DNA from: Actinomadura_C sp036008685
Lineage (GTDB): Bacteria; Actinomycetota; Actinomycetes; Streptosporangiales; Streptosporangiaceae
Assembly: GCA_036008685.1 (NCBI GenBank)
Contig: DASYNF010000260.1
Coordinates: forward strand, 6,169 to 70,168
Length of the DNA stretch: 64,000 bases
Direction of reading: 5' to 3'
Made by a program: the position numbers and the translations under genes. The notes below the pieces were generated by a model. That model ran no database searches, had not been told where the DNA came from, and saw nothing but the letters and a program-made list of their open reading frames with translations. Positions 9,050 to 17,372 of the stretch are shown here, piece after piece; the stretch's first letter is position 1, and each line of letters opens with the position of its first letter.

Positions 9050-10824
9050 GCGAGACGACACAGACGGGAGGCACGCGGGGCATGGACTACGACGTCCTGG
9101 TCATCGGGTCCGGCTTCGGCGGCAGCGTCTCGGCCCTCCGCCTGACCGAGAAGGGCTACCGGGTCGGGGTCCTCGAGGCGGGGCGCCGGTTCGACGCTCC
9201 CGAGGGCGGACCGGCCGAACGCCACCGGGCGCTCCCCAAGACCTCCTGGCGGGCCTTCCGCTATCTGTGGGCACCCGGCCTCGGCATGACCGGCATCCAG
9301 CGGCTCCACCTGCTGCGCGGCGACAAGGGCAGCCGGGTCATGATCCTCGCCGGCGCGGGCGTCGGCGGCGGGTCCCTGGTCTATGCCAACACCCTGTACG
9401 AACCGCTGCAGCCGTTCTTCGACGACCCGCAGTGGAAGCACATCACCGACTGGAGGGCCGAGCTCTCCCCCTACTACGACCAGGCCAGGCGGATGCTCGG
9501 CGTCGTGGAGAACCCCACGATGACGGCCGCGGACCACGCCCTCCGGCGGGTGGCCGAGCGGATGGGGCGGGTGGAGACCTTCCACCGCACGCCGGTGGGC
9601 GTCCACTTCGGCGAGCGGCCGGGCGAGGAGACCGAGGACCCGTTCTTCGGCGGGGCCGGGCCACGCCGGCGCGGCTGCCTCGAGTGCGGTGAGTGCATGA
9701 CCGGCTGCCGGCACGGCGCCAAGAACATGCTGACCGAGAACTACCTCTACCTGGCCGAGCGGGCCGGGGCCGAGGTGCTGCCGCTGACCACCGTGACCTC
9801 CGTGCGGCCGCTTGAGTCCGGCGGCTACGAGGTGCGGACCGCCCGTACCGGATCACCGTGGCGGGGCCGCAGGACCTTCACCGCCGGCCAGGTGGTGTTC
9901 GCCGCGGGGACCTACGGGACCCAGAAGCTCCTGCACCGGATGAAGGCCACGGGAGCCCTGGCCGGGCTGTCCGACCGGCTCGGCGTGCTGACCCGTACCA
10001 ACTCCGAGGCCCTGCTCGGAGCGGAGCGCTGGGGCCGCAAGGGCGACGACCACTCCCGCGGGGTCGCCATCACCTCGTCGTTCCACCCGACCGAGGACAC
10101 GCACGTCGAACCGGTCCGCTATGGCCGGGGCTCCAACGCGATGGGGATGATCCGCTCATTGCTCATCGACGGGCCCGCGCCCGGGGACGCCAGGGCCAGG
10201 CCGCGCTGGGTCACGTTCCTCGGCCACACGGCACGGCGCCCCTGGGAACTCCTCCGGCTCGCCAACGTCCGCGGCTGGTCGGAGCGTACGGTCATCGCGC
10301 TCGTCATGCAGGTGCGGGACAACTCGATCACGGTGAGCCCCCGGAAGGGCCCGCTGGGCTGGGGCATGCGGGCCGGACGGGGACACGGTGAGCCCAACCC
10401 GGTATGGATCCCGGAGGCGCATGAGGCCACCAGGCTGCTCGCGGAGGAGACCGGGGGCATCGCCGGGGGGTCGTGGCTGGATCTGTTCGACATCCCGATG
10501 ACGGCGCACTTCATCGGCGGCTGTGCCATCGGGGCGTCCTCCGAGGATGGCGTCATCGACCCCTATCACCGGGTCTTCGGGCACGAGGGCCTGCACATCG
10601 TGGACGGCTCCGCGGTGTCGGCCAACCTCGGCGTGAACCCGTCGCTCACCATCACGGCGCAGGCGGAGCGGGCGATGTCCCTGTGGCCCAACCGCGGTGA
10701 GGCCGATCAGCGTCCCGCGCTGGGGACGGCCTACCGGCGGCTGGCCGCGGTCCCGCCGGTGGCTCCGGCCGTGCCCCCGGCCGCTCCGGCGGCGCTCCGT
10801 CTCCCCATCGTCGGGATCACCTGA
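9046..10824 (+). CDS. GMC-family FAD oxidoreductase, ChoD-like
   Basis: Likely 592 residues from an ATG overlapping the aldehyde dehydrogenase stop; the open frame extends upstream but only in antisense-like sequence. The dinucleotide fold GSGFGGSVSALRL, the FAD loop GVGGGSLVYANTL and the C-terminal GGCAIG...IVDGSAVSANLGVNPSLTI define the cholesterol-oxidase-like GMC group. The family oxidises alcohols or sterols with FAD, and ChoD of mycobacteria is the named relative; activity on sterol is not shown. At about residues 210-225 a Cys cluster (CLECGECMTGCRHGAKN) has ferredoxin-like spacing. No signal peptide. A Pro/Ala tail follows residue 560. Confidence 0.88.
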   Translation: MSETTQTGGTRGMDYDVLVIGSGFGGSVSALRLTEKGYRVGVLEAGRRFDAPEGGPAERHRALPKTSWRAFRYLWAPGLGMTGIQRLHLLRGDKGSRVMILAGAGVGGGSLVYANTLYEPLQPFFDDPQWKHITDWRAELSPYYDQARRMLGVVENPTMTAADHALRRVAERMGRVETFHRTPVGVHFGERPGEETEDPFFGGAGPRRRGCLECGECMTGCRHGAKNMLTENYLYLAERAGAEVLPLTTVTSVRPLESGGYEVRTARTGSPWRGRRTFTAGQVVFAAGTYGTQKLLHRMKATGALAGLSDRLGVLTRTNSEALLGAERWGRKGDDHSRGVAITSSFHPTEDTHVEPVRYGRGSNAMGMIRSLLIDGPAPGDARARPRWVTFLGHTARRPWELLRLANVRGWSERTVIALVMQVRDNSITVSPRKGPLGWGMRAGRGHGEPNPVWIPEAHEATRLLAEETGGIAGGSWLDLFDIPMTAHFIGGCAIGASSEDGVIDPYHRVFGHEGLHIVDGSAVSANLGVNPSLTITAQAERAMSLWPNRGEADQRPALGTAYRRLAAVPPVAPAVPPAAPAALRLPIVGIT

Positions 10825-10840
10825 CGGTCCCGTTCCACGC

Positions 10841-10874
10841 GAAGGGCCTCTGACCGGTCGGTCAGAGGCCCTTC
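10841..10874. terminator. bidirectional terminator hairpin
   Basis: Perfect 15-bp stem (GAAGGGCCTCTGACC and its complement) with a 4-base loop, between the convergent oxidoreductase and M43 protease genes. It can serve both strands. Confidence 0.8.
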
Positions 10875-10892
10875 ACCTACGGTCCGGTCGTG

Positions 10893-11807
10893 TCAGGCCC
10901 GGTAGGCGGCCCACTGGTCCTGCATCCGCTTGTTCTGGCCAGAGGTGAACTGGTACATGCATGAGTCGTAGGTGTAGTCCATGAAGTTGTGGATCGGGTC
11001 GGCGCCCGGGGCCGAGCAGGTGTTGCGCCCGGTGGGGCACTGGTAGGCCGGGCTCTGCTCGGCCGGGGTGTCGCTCACCGAGTCGCCGGTGCCACCGCAG
11101 CCGCCCTGGAAGGTGTGGTAGAGCCCCATCCAGTGACCGACCTCGTGGGTGCCGGTGTCACCTTGGTCGTAGTTGGTGATGAGGCCGCCCGGCAGGCTCT
11201 CGTAGTGGACGACCACGCCGTCCATCTTCGGCTGGCTCCGGTAGGAGTTCGGGAAGGTGGCCCACCCCAGCAGGCTGCTGCCGAGATCGGCGGTGTAGAA
11301 GTTCAGGTCCTGGGCGTTGCCCACGCGCAGGGCCGTCTTCATGGCCTTCTCGCTGCCCTCTGGGTCGTGGAACCAGGTGGAGTTGTTGGTGCGCCTGGTC
11401 TCCGCGAGCTGGAAGACCACGCTGCTGCGGGCGTAGGACTGGTTGAGCACCTTCAGCTGGTTCGCCAGCGTCGCATCGGACAGGTTGCCGAGCAACCCGT
11501 CGGTGATGACCTGCCAGTGCACCCTCACGGTGGTGGGTCCGGCGGCCATGGACCGGACGGATCCCTTGCGGCTCATCCGGTTGTGAAAGTCCTTCTCCAT
11601 GGCCGCGGACTGTGCGGCCGTCGGCTGGTTGCGCTCCGCCGCGTGTGCGCCCTTGCGCACCCGGGCGCCCGACGTGGGCTCGCCGCAATCCGCGGGCCGA
11701 GCCCCGGCCTTGGCGACAGGGGTGGCGACGGCGGACGCGGTGGCGGGGGCGTACGCCGTCATGGCTGCGATCGCACCGACCGCAGCCATGATTCCAACTC
11801 GGTTCAC
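10893..11807 (-). CDS. secreted zinc metalloprotease, M43-like (second copy)
   Basis: Catalytic HEVGHWMGLYH and the Met-turn FMDYTYDSCMYQF match the protease at 6296-7237 closely, as do LLGWATFP, the DGVVVH segment and the WAAYRA end, so the two are paralogues in inverted orientation. The signal peptide MNRVGIMAAVGAIAAMTAYA is well formed. Start chosen at GTG 11807 because GAGGAG stands 4 bp before it; the frame can be extended to TTG 11828. Six cysteines, four around the zinc site, suggest disulfides. About 304 residues, exported, target unknown. Confidence 0.92.
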   Translation of the reverse strand: MNRVGIMAAVGAIAAMTAYAPATASAVATPVAKAGARPADCGEPTSGARVRKGAHAAERNQPTAAQSAAMEKDFHNRMSRKGSVRSMAAGPTTVRVHWQVITDGLLGNLSDATLANQLKVLNQSYARSSVVFQLAETRRTNNSTWFHDPEGSEKAMKTALRVGNAQDLNFYTADLGSSLLGWATFPNSYRSQPKMDGVVVHYESLPGGLITNYDQGDTGTHEVGHWMGLYHTFQGGCGGTGDSVSDTPAEQSPAYQCPTGRNTCSAPGADPIHNFMDYTYDSCMYQFTSGQNKRMQDQWAAYRA

Positions 11808-12046
11808 GGAACTCCTCGGGGGGGTCAAGACTCCGTGGGGGGATACGGAGTTACTTCTGAGTAGTGGTTACATGCGTACCGCAAAGGACAGCAACGGCAA
11901 AGATGCACAAACCGGAACGTGATCCCCGTGTGGCACACCCGTAACATGACCGAGACCCAGGTCAGAGCCGTGTTGTCGTACGCCTGGTGAGGCGGGGGCG
12001 GTCCTGCGGGGACTCGGCGATGTGTCCCGAGGGCGGAGACCCCGCC

Positions 12047-12130
12047 TCAGATCGCGGCGGGCGACCTGCGGCCCCGGCGCTCCGCCGGATCCTGGCAGCC
12101 GACCACGACGTCCGAGACCTTCGCGGTCAT
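12047..12130 (-). pseudogene. remnant of a VOC/glyoxalase-like gene (N-terminal fragment)
   Basis: A 27-codon frame begins MTAKVSDVVVGCQDPAE, which resembles the first beta-strand of VOC/glyoxalase-fold proteins (VxDVVVxCxDPxxLAxFW), then runs into unrelated Arg-rich residues and stops. No Shine-Dalgarno sequence precedes it, and no second half was found between it and the protease gene (11829-12046 holds nothing else I can name). I read it as a decayed fragment; chance similarity of a short peptide is possible. Confidence 0.4.
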
Positions 12131-12165
12131 GGCCTGAGGCGCCGGGTCACGGCGACGCCGAAGAC

Positions 12166-12207
12166 GATCAAGGGGTGTGGCACTTGGAAGTGCCACACCC
12201 CTTGATC
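12166..12207 (-). terminator. terminator of glpD: perfect 20-bp inverted repeat
   Basis: GATCAAGGGGTGTGGCACTT, two bases, then its exact complement. It starts 31 bp past the glpD stop. The symmetry makes it active on both strands, although no plus-strand gene reads into it. Confidence 0.8.
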
Positions 12208-12237
12208 GAATGAGATGAACGAGCCGGTGACTCAGGC

Positions 12238-13977
12238 TCAGGGAGTGGGGACGATGTCGGGGGCGCCGCGGCGGCGGGCGTCGGCTTCCTGGTCCCCCTC
12301 CTGCTCCTGGGAGTCCCGCTCGGCCTCGACCCGCTTGTGGTAGTACTCGATCTCGCGGTCCTTCTGGTCCTTGTCCCAGCCGAGCACCGGCGCCAGCAGC
12401 TCGGCGGCCTCCTCGGCCGCCTTGACCCCGCGGTCCCAGGTCTCGATCGAGATGCGGGTCCGCCGGGCGAGCACGTCGTTGAGGTGCCGGGCCCCCTCGT
12501 GCGTGGCCGCGTAGACGATTTCGGCGCGCAGGTAGTCCTCGGCGCCGGTCAGCGGCTTGCCCAGGTCGGGCTGCTCGCGGATCAGCTCCAGCAGGTCCTC
12601 GATGAGGGTGCCGTAGCGGTGCAGGAGGTGCTCGATCCGGGCGACGTGCAGACCCGACTTCTGGGCGAGCCGGTGCCGGAAGTTCCACAGCGCCTCGTAG
12701 CCCTCACCGCCGACCAGCGTGATCCGGTCCGTGCAGGACTCCGCGATCTTGTCGTCGAGCCCGTGGACCACCGCGTCCACGGCGTCCTTGGCCATGACCC
12801 GGTACGTCGTGAACTTGCCCCCGGCGATGATGACCAGCCCGGGCACGGGATGCGCGACGACGTGCTCGCGGGAGAGCTTGGAGGTCTCCGCCGACTCGCC
12901 GGACAGCAGCGGCCGCAGGCCGGCGTAGACCCCTTCGACGTCGTCATGGGTGAGGGGCGTGTTGAGCACCGCGTTGACGTGCTCGAGGACATAGTCGATG
13001 TCGACCCTCGAGGCCGCCGGGTGCGCCTTGTCGAGGTCCCACTCGGTGTCGGTGGTGCCGACGATCCAGTGCCGGCCCCACGGGATCACGAAGAGCACCG
13101 ACTTCTCGGTGCGCAGGATGATGCCGGTCGAGGAGTGGATCCGGTCCCGGGGAACGACCAGGTGGATGCCCTTGGACGCCTTGACGTGGATCTGCCCGCG
13201 GCCGCCGACGAGCTCCTGGATGTCGTCGGTCCACACACCGGTGGCGTTGACGACCTGCTTGCCGCGGATCTGCGACTCCGTGCCGGACTCGAGGTCGCGG
13301 ATCCGTACGCCGGTGACCCGCTCGCCCTCGCGCAGGAAGCCCGTGCACTGGGTGCGTGAGGCGATCTGGGCGCCGTACGCCGCGGCCGTGCGCAGCGTGG
13401 TCATGACATAGCGGGCGTCGTCCATCTGGGCGTCCCAGTACTGCACCGCGCCGACGAACGCGTCCTTGCGCAGCGACGGGGCGAGCCGCAACGCCTGACG
13501 GCGCAGCAGGTGCCGGTGCCGGGGCACGCCGCGCGTGCTGCCCATGGAGAACGAGAGGGTGTCGTACAGCGCGATCCCGGCACCGACGTAGCCGCGCTCC
13601 CAGACGTGATGGGTCAGGGGGAACAGGAACGGTACCGGCCGGACGAGGTGCGGCGCGATGCGCTGCAGCAGCAGTCCCCGCTCGGTGAGGGCCTCGCGTA
13701 CGAGGTCGAAGTTGAACTGCTCCAGGTAACGGAGCCCGCCGTGGATCAGCTTGGACGAGCGCGACGAGGTGCCCGAGGCGAAGTCGCGCGCCTCGACGAC
13801 GGCGACCGACAGCCCGCGCGTGGCGGCGTCGAGCGCGACCCCGGCCCCGACGATGCCGCCGCCGACCACGATCACATCGAACTCCTGGTCGGCCATGCGG
13901 GCCAGCGCGGCATCACGCTCCGCAGGGCCCAGACGTGACTCTCCCAGTCCCATGGCGGTCGATCCCCGAACAATCAT
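12238..13977 (-). CDS. glpD: FAD-dependent glycerol-3-phosphate dehydrogenase
   Basis: Oxidises sn-glycerol 3-phosphate to dihydroxyacetone phosphate and passes electrons to the quinone pool at the membrane. FAD-binding VIVVGGGIVGAGVALDAATRG is near residue 35, followed by SSRSSKLIHGGLRYLEQFN, the substrate-site block WGRHWIVGTTDTEWD and IIAGGKFTTYR. The C-terminal DAO_C domain (about 430-550) ends in a charged tail. 579 residues, normal for actinomycete GlpD. ATG with GGAGG 8 bp upstream; ATG 13953 is an alternative. It stands alone, without glpF or glpK. Confidence 0.95.
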   Translation of the reverse strand: MIVRGSTAMGLGESRLGPAERDAALARMADQEFDVIVVGGGIVGAGVALDAATRGLSVAVVEARDFASGTSSRSSKLIHGGLRYLEQFNFDLVREALTERGLLLQRIAPHLVRPVPFLFPLTHHVWERGYVGAGIALYDTLSFSMGSTRGVPRHRHLLRRQALRLAPSLRKDAFVGAVQYWDAQMDDARYVMTTLRTAAAYGAQIASRTQCTGFLREGERVTGVRIRDLESGTESQIRGKQVVNATGVWTDDIQELVGGRGQIHVKASKGIHLVVPRDRIHSSTGIILRTEKSVLFVIPWGRHWIVGTTDTEWDLDKAHPAASRVDIDYVLEHVNAVLNTPLTHDDVEGVYAGLRPLLSGESAETSKLSREHVVAHPVPGLVIIAGGKFTTYRVMAKDAVDAVVHGLDDKIAESCTDRITLVGGEGYEALWNFRHRLAQKSGLHVARIEHLLHRYGTLIEDLLELIREQPDLGKPLTGAEDYLRAEIVYAATHEGARHLNDVLARRTRISIETWDRGVKAAEEAAELLAPVLGWDKDQKDREIEYYHKRVEAERDSQEQEGDQEADARRRGAPDIVPTP

Positions 13978-14072
13978 CCCGTATTCCTCCCGCGTGGCTC
14001 CCGCTCCTTCCTACCCAACGGTAGGTGCTGTTCCGACGAGATATGCACCACATCGCGGACCCCGCCGGGCAT

Positions 14073-14119
14073 GATCTGGAGGGGCCCCGGCGGCCGGACC
14101 GCCGGGACCCCTCCAGATC
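14073..14119 (-). terminator. terminator downstream of guaB3
   Basis: 21-bp stem with one mismatch (GATCTGGAGGGG... paired with ...CCCCTCCAGATC) and a short loop, 14 bp past the guaB3 stop. Confidence 0.75.
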
Positions 14120-14133
14120 ACTCGGAACACGCC

Positions 14134-15246
14134 TCAGTGCGGTGCGACGACCACCTGGACCCGCTGGAACTCCTTGAGGTCGGAGTAGCCGGCGGTCGCC
14201 ATCGCCCGCCGGAGGGCGCCGATGAGGTTCATCGAGCCGTCGGCGACGTGGGAGGGCCCGTAGAGGATCTGCTCCATGCCGCCGATGCTGCCGAGGTTGA
14301 CGCGGGCGCCACGCGGCACCTCGCCGTGGTGGGCCTCGCTGCCCCAGTGGTAGCCGCGTCCGGGCGCCTCGGTCGAGCGCGCGAACGGGGAGCCCACCAT
14401 GACCGCGTCCGAGCCGCAGGCGAACGCCTTGGCGATGTCGCCGCTGTTGGTCATGCCGCCGTCGGCGATGACGTGGACGTAACGGCCGCCGGACTCGTCG
14501 AGGTAGTCACGCCGGGCCGCGGCCACGTCGGCGACCGCGGTCGCCATGGGGACCGCCACTCCGAGGACCGTACGGGTGGTGTGGCCCGAGCCGCCGCCGA
14601 AGCCCACGAGCACGCCGGCCGCTCCCGTGCGCATCAGGTGCAGGGCGGCGGTGTAGGTCGCGCAGCCGCCCACGATAACCGGCACGTCCAGGTCGTAGAT
14701 GAACTGCTTCAGGTTCAGCGGCTCGGCCCGGCCCGAGACGTGCTCGGCGCTCACGGTCGTGCCGCGGATCACGAACAGGTCCACGCCCGCCTCGATGACG
14801 GCCTTGTGATATTGCGCGGTGCGCTGCGGGGACAGCCGGGCGGCGACCGTCACCCCGGCATTGCGGATCTCCTGGATCCTGCGCCCGATCAGCTCTTCCT
14901 TGATGGGCTCGGCGTAGACCTCCTGCAGCCGGCGCGTCGCGCGTACCTCGTCGAGTGAGGCGATCTCGGCCAGCAGCGGCTCTGGGTTCTCGTAACGGGT
15001 CCACAGTCCTTCGAGGTCCAGCACCGCGAGCCCGCCGAGCTTGCCCACGGCGATCGCGGTGGCCGGGCTCACCACGCTGTCCATCGGCGCCACCACGAGC
15101 GGCATCTCGAACCGGTAGGCGTCGATCTGCCAGGCGACGCTGACCTCCTCGGGATCGCGGGTGCGACGTGACGGCACGATGCCGATCTCGTCGAAGGCGT
15201 AGGCCCGCCGCCCGCTCTTACCCCGCCCGATCTCAACCTCAGCCAC
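14134..15246 (-). CDS. guaB3: GuaB3 family IMP dehydrogenase-related protein
   Basis: 370 residues of the actinobacterial/cyanobacterial GuaB3 group: start MAEVEIGRGKSGRRAYAFDE, then PLVVAPMDSVVSPATA in place of the GuaB SSAMDTVTE block, and no CBS domains. The barrel keeps IADGGMTNSGDIAKA and VGSPFARSTEAPG, so a nucleotide-binding TIM barrel is certain, but the usual GSICTT cysteine loop of GuaB is replaced by VGFGGGSGHTTRTVLG. It follows guaB by 11 bp and should be co-transcribed. Exact catalytic role less certain than the family. Confidence 0.93.
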   Translation of the reverse strand: MAEVEIGRGKSGRRAYAFDEIGIVPSRRTRDPEEVSVAWQIDAYRFEMPLVVAPMDSVVSPATAIAVGKLGGLAVLDLEGLWTRYENPEPLLAEIASLDEVRATRRLQEVYAEPIKEELIGRRIQEIRNAGVTVAARLSPQRTAQYHKAVIEAGVDLFVIRGTTVSAEHVSGRAEPLNLKQFIYDLDVPVIVGGCATYTAALHLMRTGAAGVLVGFGGGSGHTTRTVLGVAVPMATAVADVAAARRDYLDESGGRYVHVIADGGMTNSGDIAKAFACGSDAVMVGSPFARSTEAPGRGYHWGSEAHHGEVPRGARVNLGSIGGMEQILYGPSHVADGSMNLIGALRRAMATAGYSDLKEFQRVQVVVAPH

Positions 15247-15257
15247 TCTGTTACGTC

Positions 15258-16754
15258 CTATCTACCCTGGTAGTTGGGGGCCTCGACGGTCATCTGAACG
15301 TCGTGCGGGTGGCTCTCCTTGAGCCCGGCCGCGGTGATCTGCATGAGGGTGCCGTTGTCCTGTAGCGCCGCGATCGTACGGGCCCCGGCGTACCACATCG
15401 CCTGCCGGAGCCCCCCGGTGAGCTGGTGCGCGACGTTGGACAACGGCCCGCGGTAGGGCACCTGGCCCTCGACGCCCTCGGGGACGAGCTTCTCCTCGGC
15501 GGTCACGTCGGCCTGGGAGTAGCGGTCCTTGGAGTAGGACTGGCCGCGCTCGCGGTTCCTCATCGCGCCCAGGGAGCCCATGCCACGGTAGGACTTGTAC
15601 TGCTTGCCGTGGACGAAGATCAGCTCGCCCGGGCTCTCCTCGACGCCCGCGAGCAGGCTGCCCAGCATGACCGTGTCCGCACCGGCCGCGATCGCCTTGG
15701 CGATGTCGCCGGAATATTGCAGGCCGCCGTCGCCGATGACGGGGACGCCGGCCGGCCGGGCCGCCCTGGCCGCCTCGTTGATGGCGGTGACCTGGGGCAC
15801 CCCGACCCCCGCGACGACACGGGTGGTGCAGATGGACCCCGGGCCGACACCGACCTTGACCGCGTCCGCGCCCGCGTCGACGAGGGCCTTCGCCCCGGCG
15901 TACGTCGCGACGTTGCCGGCGATCACGTCGACCCGTGAGTTGGCCTTGATCTTGGCGACCGTGTCGAGCACTCCCTTGGAGTGGCCGTGGGCGGTGTCCA
16001 CCACGATGACGTCGACCCCGGCCTCGATCAGGGCCTGCGCCCGCTTGACGGCGTCCTCGCCCACGCCGACCGCGGCGCCGACGACCAGGCGCCCGTCGGC
16101 GTCCTTGGTCGAGTCGGGATACTGCTCGCTCTTGGTGAAGTCCTTGACCGTGATGAGGCCACGGAGCCGGCCCTGGCCGTCGATCAACGGCAGCTTCTCG
16201 ATCTTGTTGTGCGCCAGCAGCCGGAAGGCCTCGTCCCGCGACACGTCGGCCGGCCCGGTGATCAGCGGCATCGGGGTCATGACCTCGCGGACGGGACGGG
16301 ACTGGTCGGTCTCGAACCGGGTGTCCCGGTTGGTGACGATCCCGAGCAGGACCCCGCGCTCGTCCACGACCGGTACACCCGAGATGCGGTAGTGCCGGCA
16401 CAGGTCCTCGACGTCGGCCAGGGTCGCGAAGGACGAGCACGTCACCGGGTTGGTGATCATGCCGGCCTCGGACCGCTTGACCATGTCGGCCTGGTCGGCC
16501 TGGTCCTCGATGGACATGTTGCGGTGCAGCACGCCGACACCGCCCTGGCGGGCCATGGCGATGGCCATCCTGGCCTCGGTCACGGTGTCCATGGCCGAGG
16601 ACACCAACGGGATGTGCAGCGAGATGTTGCGGGTCAGCCGGGTCGTCGTGTCTGCTTCACCCGGCTGCAGGTCCGAATAGGCCGGCAGCAGCAGTACATC
16701 GTCAAAGGTCAGGCCCGGAGGGGCGAACTTGACGGGCTCGACGGCGGGGTTCAT
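15258..16754 (-). CDS. guaB: inosine-5'-monophosphate dehydrogenase
   Basis: Oxidises IMP to XMP with NAD+, the committed step to GMP. Visible: LTFDDVLLLPAYSDLQP, SSAMDTVTEARMAIAMA, two CBS repeats (about 100-215) that bind regulatory nucleotides in the family, AVKVGVGPGSICTTRVVAG with the catalytic Cys, the flap Arg/Tyr block and VPYRGPLSNVAHQL. ATG at 16754 is preferred over GTG 16760 because AAGGAAGG lies 5 bp before it; 498 residues. First gene of guaB-guaB3. Confidence 0.97.
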   Translation of the reverse strand: MNPAVEPVKFAPPGLTFDDVLLLPAYSDLQPGEADTTTRLTRNISLHIPLVSSAMDTVTEARMAIAMARQGGVGVLHRNMSIEDQADQADMVKRSEAGMITNPVTCSSFATLADVEDLCRHYRISGVPVVDERGVLLGIVTNRDTRFETDQSRPVREVMTPMPLITGPADVSRDEAFRLLAHNKIEKLPLIDGQGRLRGLITVKDFTKSEQYPDSTKDADGRLVVGAAVGVGEDAVKRAQALIEAGVDVIVVDTAHGHSKGVLDTVAKIKANSRVDVIAGNVATYAGAKALVDAGADAVKVGVGPGSICTTRVVAGVGVPQVTAINEAARAARPAGVPVIGDGGLQYSGDIAKAIAAGADTVMLGSLLAGVEESPGELIFVHGKQYKSYRGMGSLGAMRNRERGQSYSKDRYSQADVTAEEKLVPEGVEGQVPYRGPLSNVAHQLTGGLRQAMWYAGARTIAALQDNGTLMQITAAGLKESHPHDVQMTVEAPNYQGR

Positions 16755-16966
16755 CGGCACCTTCCTTCGCTGATTTGCGGACGTCCGGGCAGGTCACGGC
16801 GCTCCCATTCATGGTAGGCGGTCCACGGCCCCACTGAGCGTCGAAGCGGCGAGCGGCGCAAGTGTCCGCGGGGTCGTGCCGCCCTGTCCTGCCCGCCACT
16901 AAAAGGGTCGCCGCCGTACGCCCTCCAGAGCCGTCCGGGTGTTGCCCCGTGACGGGTGAAGCGCAG

Positions 16967-16972
16967 TAGCGT
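16967..16972 (+). promoter_or_regulatory. -10 box (TAGCGT) of a probably leaderless mRNA
   Basis: TAGCGT is followed by six G residues and the GTG of the DUF5319 gene. There is no ribosome-binding site, so the transcript should begin at the GTG. Confidence 0.5.
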
Positions 16973-16978
16973 GGGGGG

Positions 16979-17368
16979 GTGCACGACGAAGCCCCACCCG
17001 ATCCGTTCGCCGGAGACCCCGATGATCCGGCGGCCGGGCTCGGCGACCCCGGTGAGGACTCCGCTCCCCTGAGCGTCGCGGAGCGGGAGGACGTACTGGC
17101 CGACCTCGCCGACCTCGAGGTCTTCCGGGCCCTCCTCGAACCCCTGGGCGTACGAGGCCTCACCGTGGACTGCGACGACTGCGGCAAGACCCATTACATC
17201 GACTGGGAGCTGCTGCACGGCAATCTTCGCCATCTCCTCGACGAGGGACTGCCCCGGGTCCACGAACCCGCGCTGTCCCCCGACCCGGTCGACTACGTCA
17301 GCTGGGATTACGCCCGCGGCTACGTCGACGGCGTGATCGACAGCGAGGAGGGCCACGGCGACTCCTGA
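16979..17368 (+). CDS. DUF5319 family protein (Rv3412-like)
   Basis: 129 residues, acidic. The conserved core GLTVDCDDCGKTHYIDWELL has a CxxC pair and is followed by PDPVDYVSWDYARGYVDG. The family is restricted to actinobacteria, sits next to the sigD/rsdA genes in mycobacteria as well, and has no known function. It ends 4 bp from the convergent rsdA stop, with no terminator in between. Confidence 0.85.
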   Translation: MHDEAPPDPFAGDPDDPAAGLGDPGEDSAPLSVAEREDVLADLADLEVFRALLEPLGVRGLTVDCDDCGKTHYIDWELLHGNLRHLLDEGLPRVHEPALSPDPVDYVSWDYARGYVDGVIDSEEGHGDS

Positions 17369-17372
17369 GCCG

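Noticed and set aside
16755..16978. purine riboswitch upstream of guaB
   Set aside because: No recognisable conserved core in the 224 bp; guaB riboswitches of this kind are not expected in actinobacteria.
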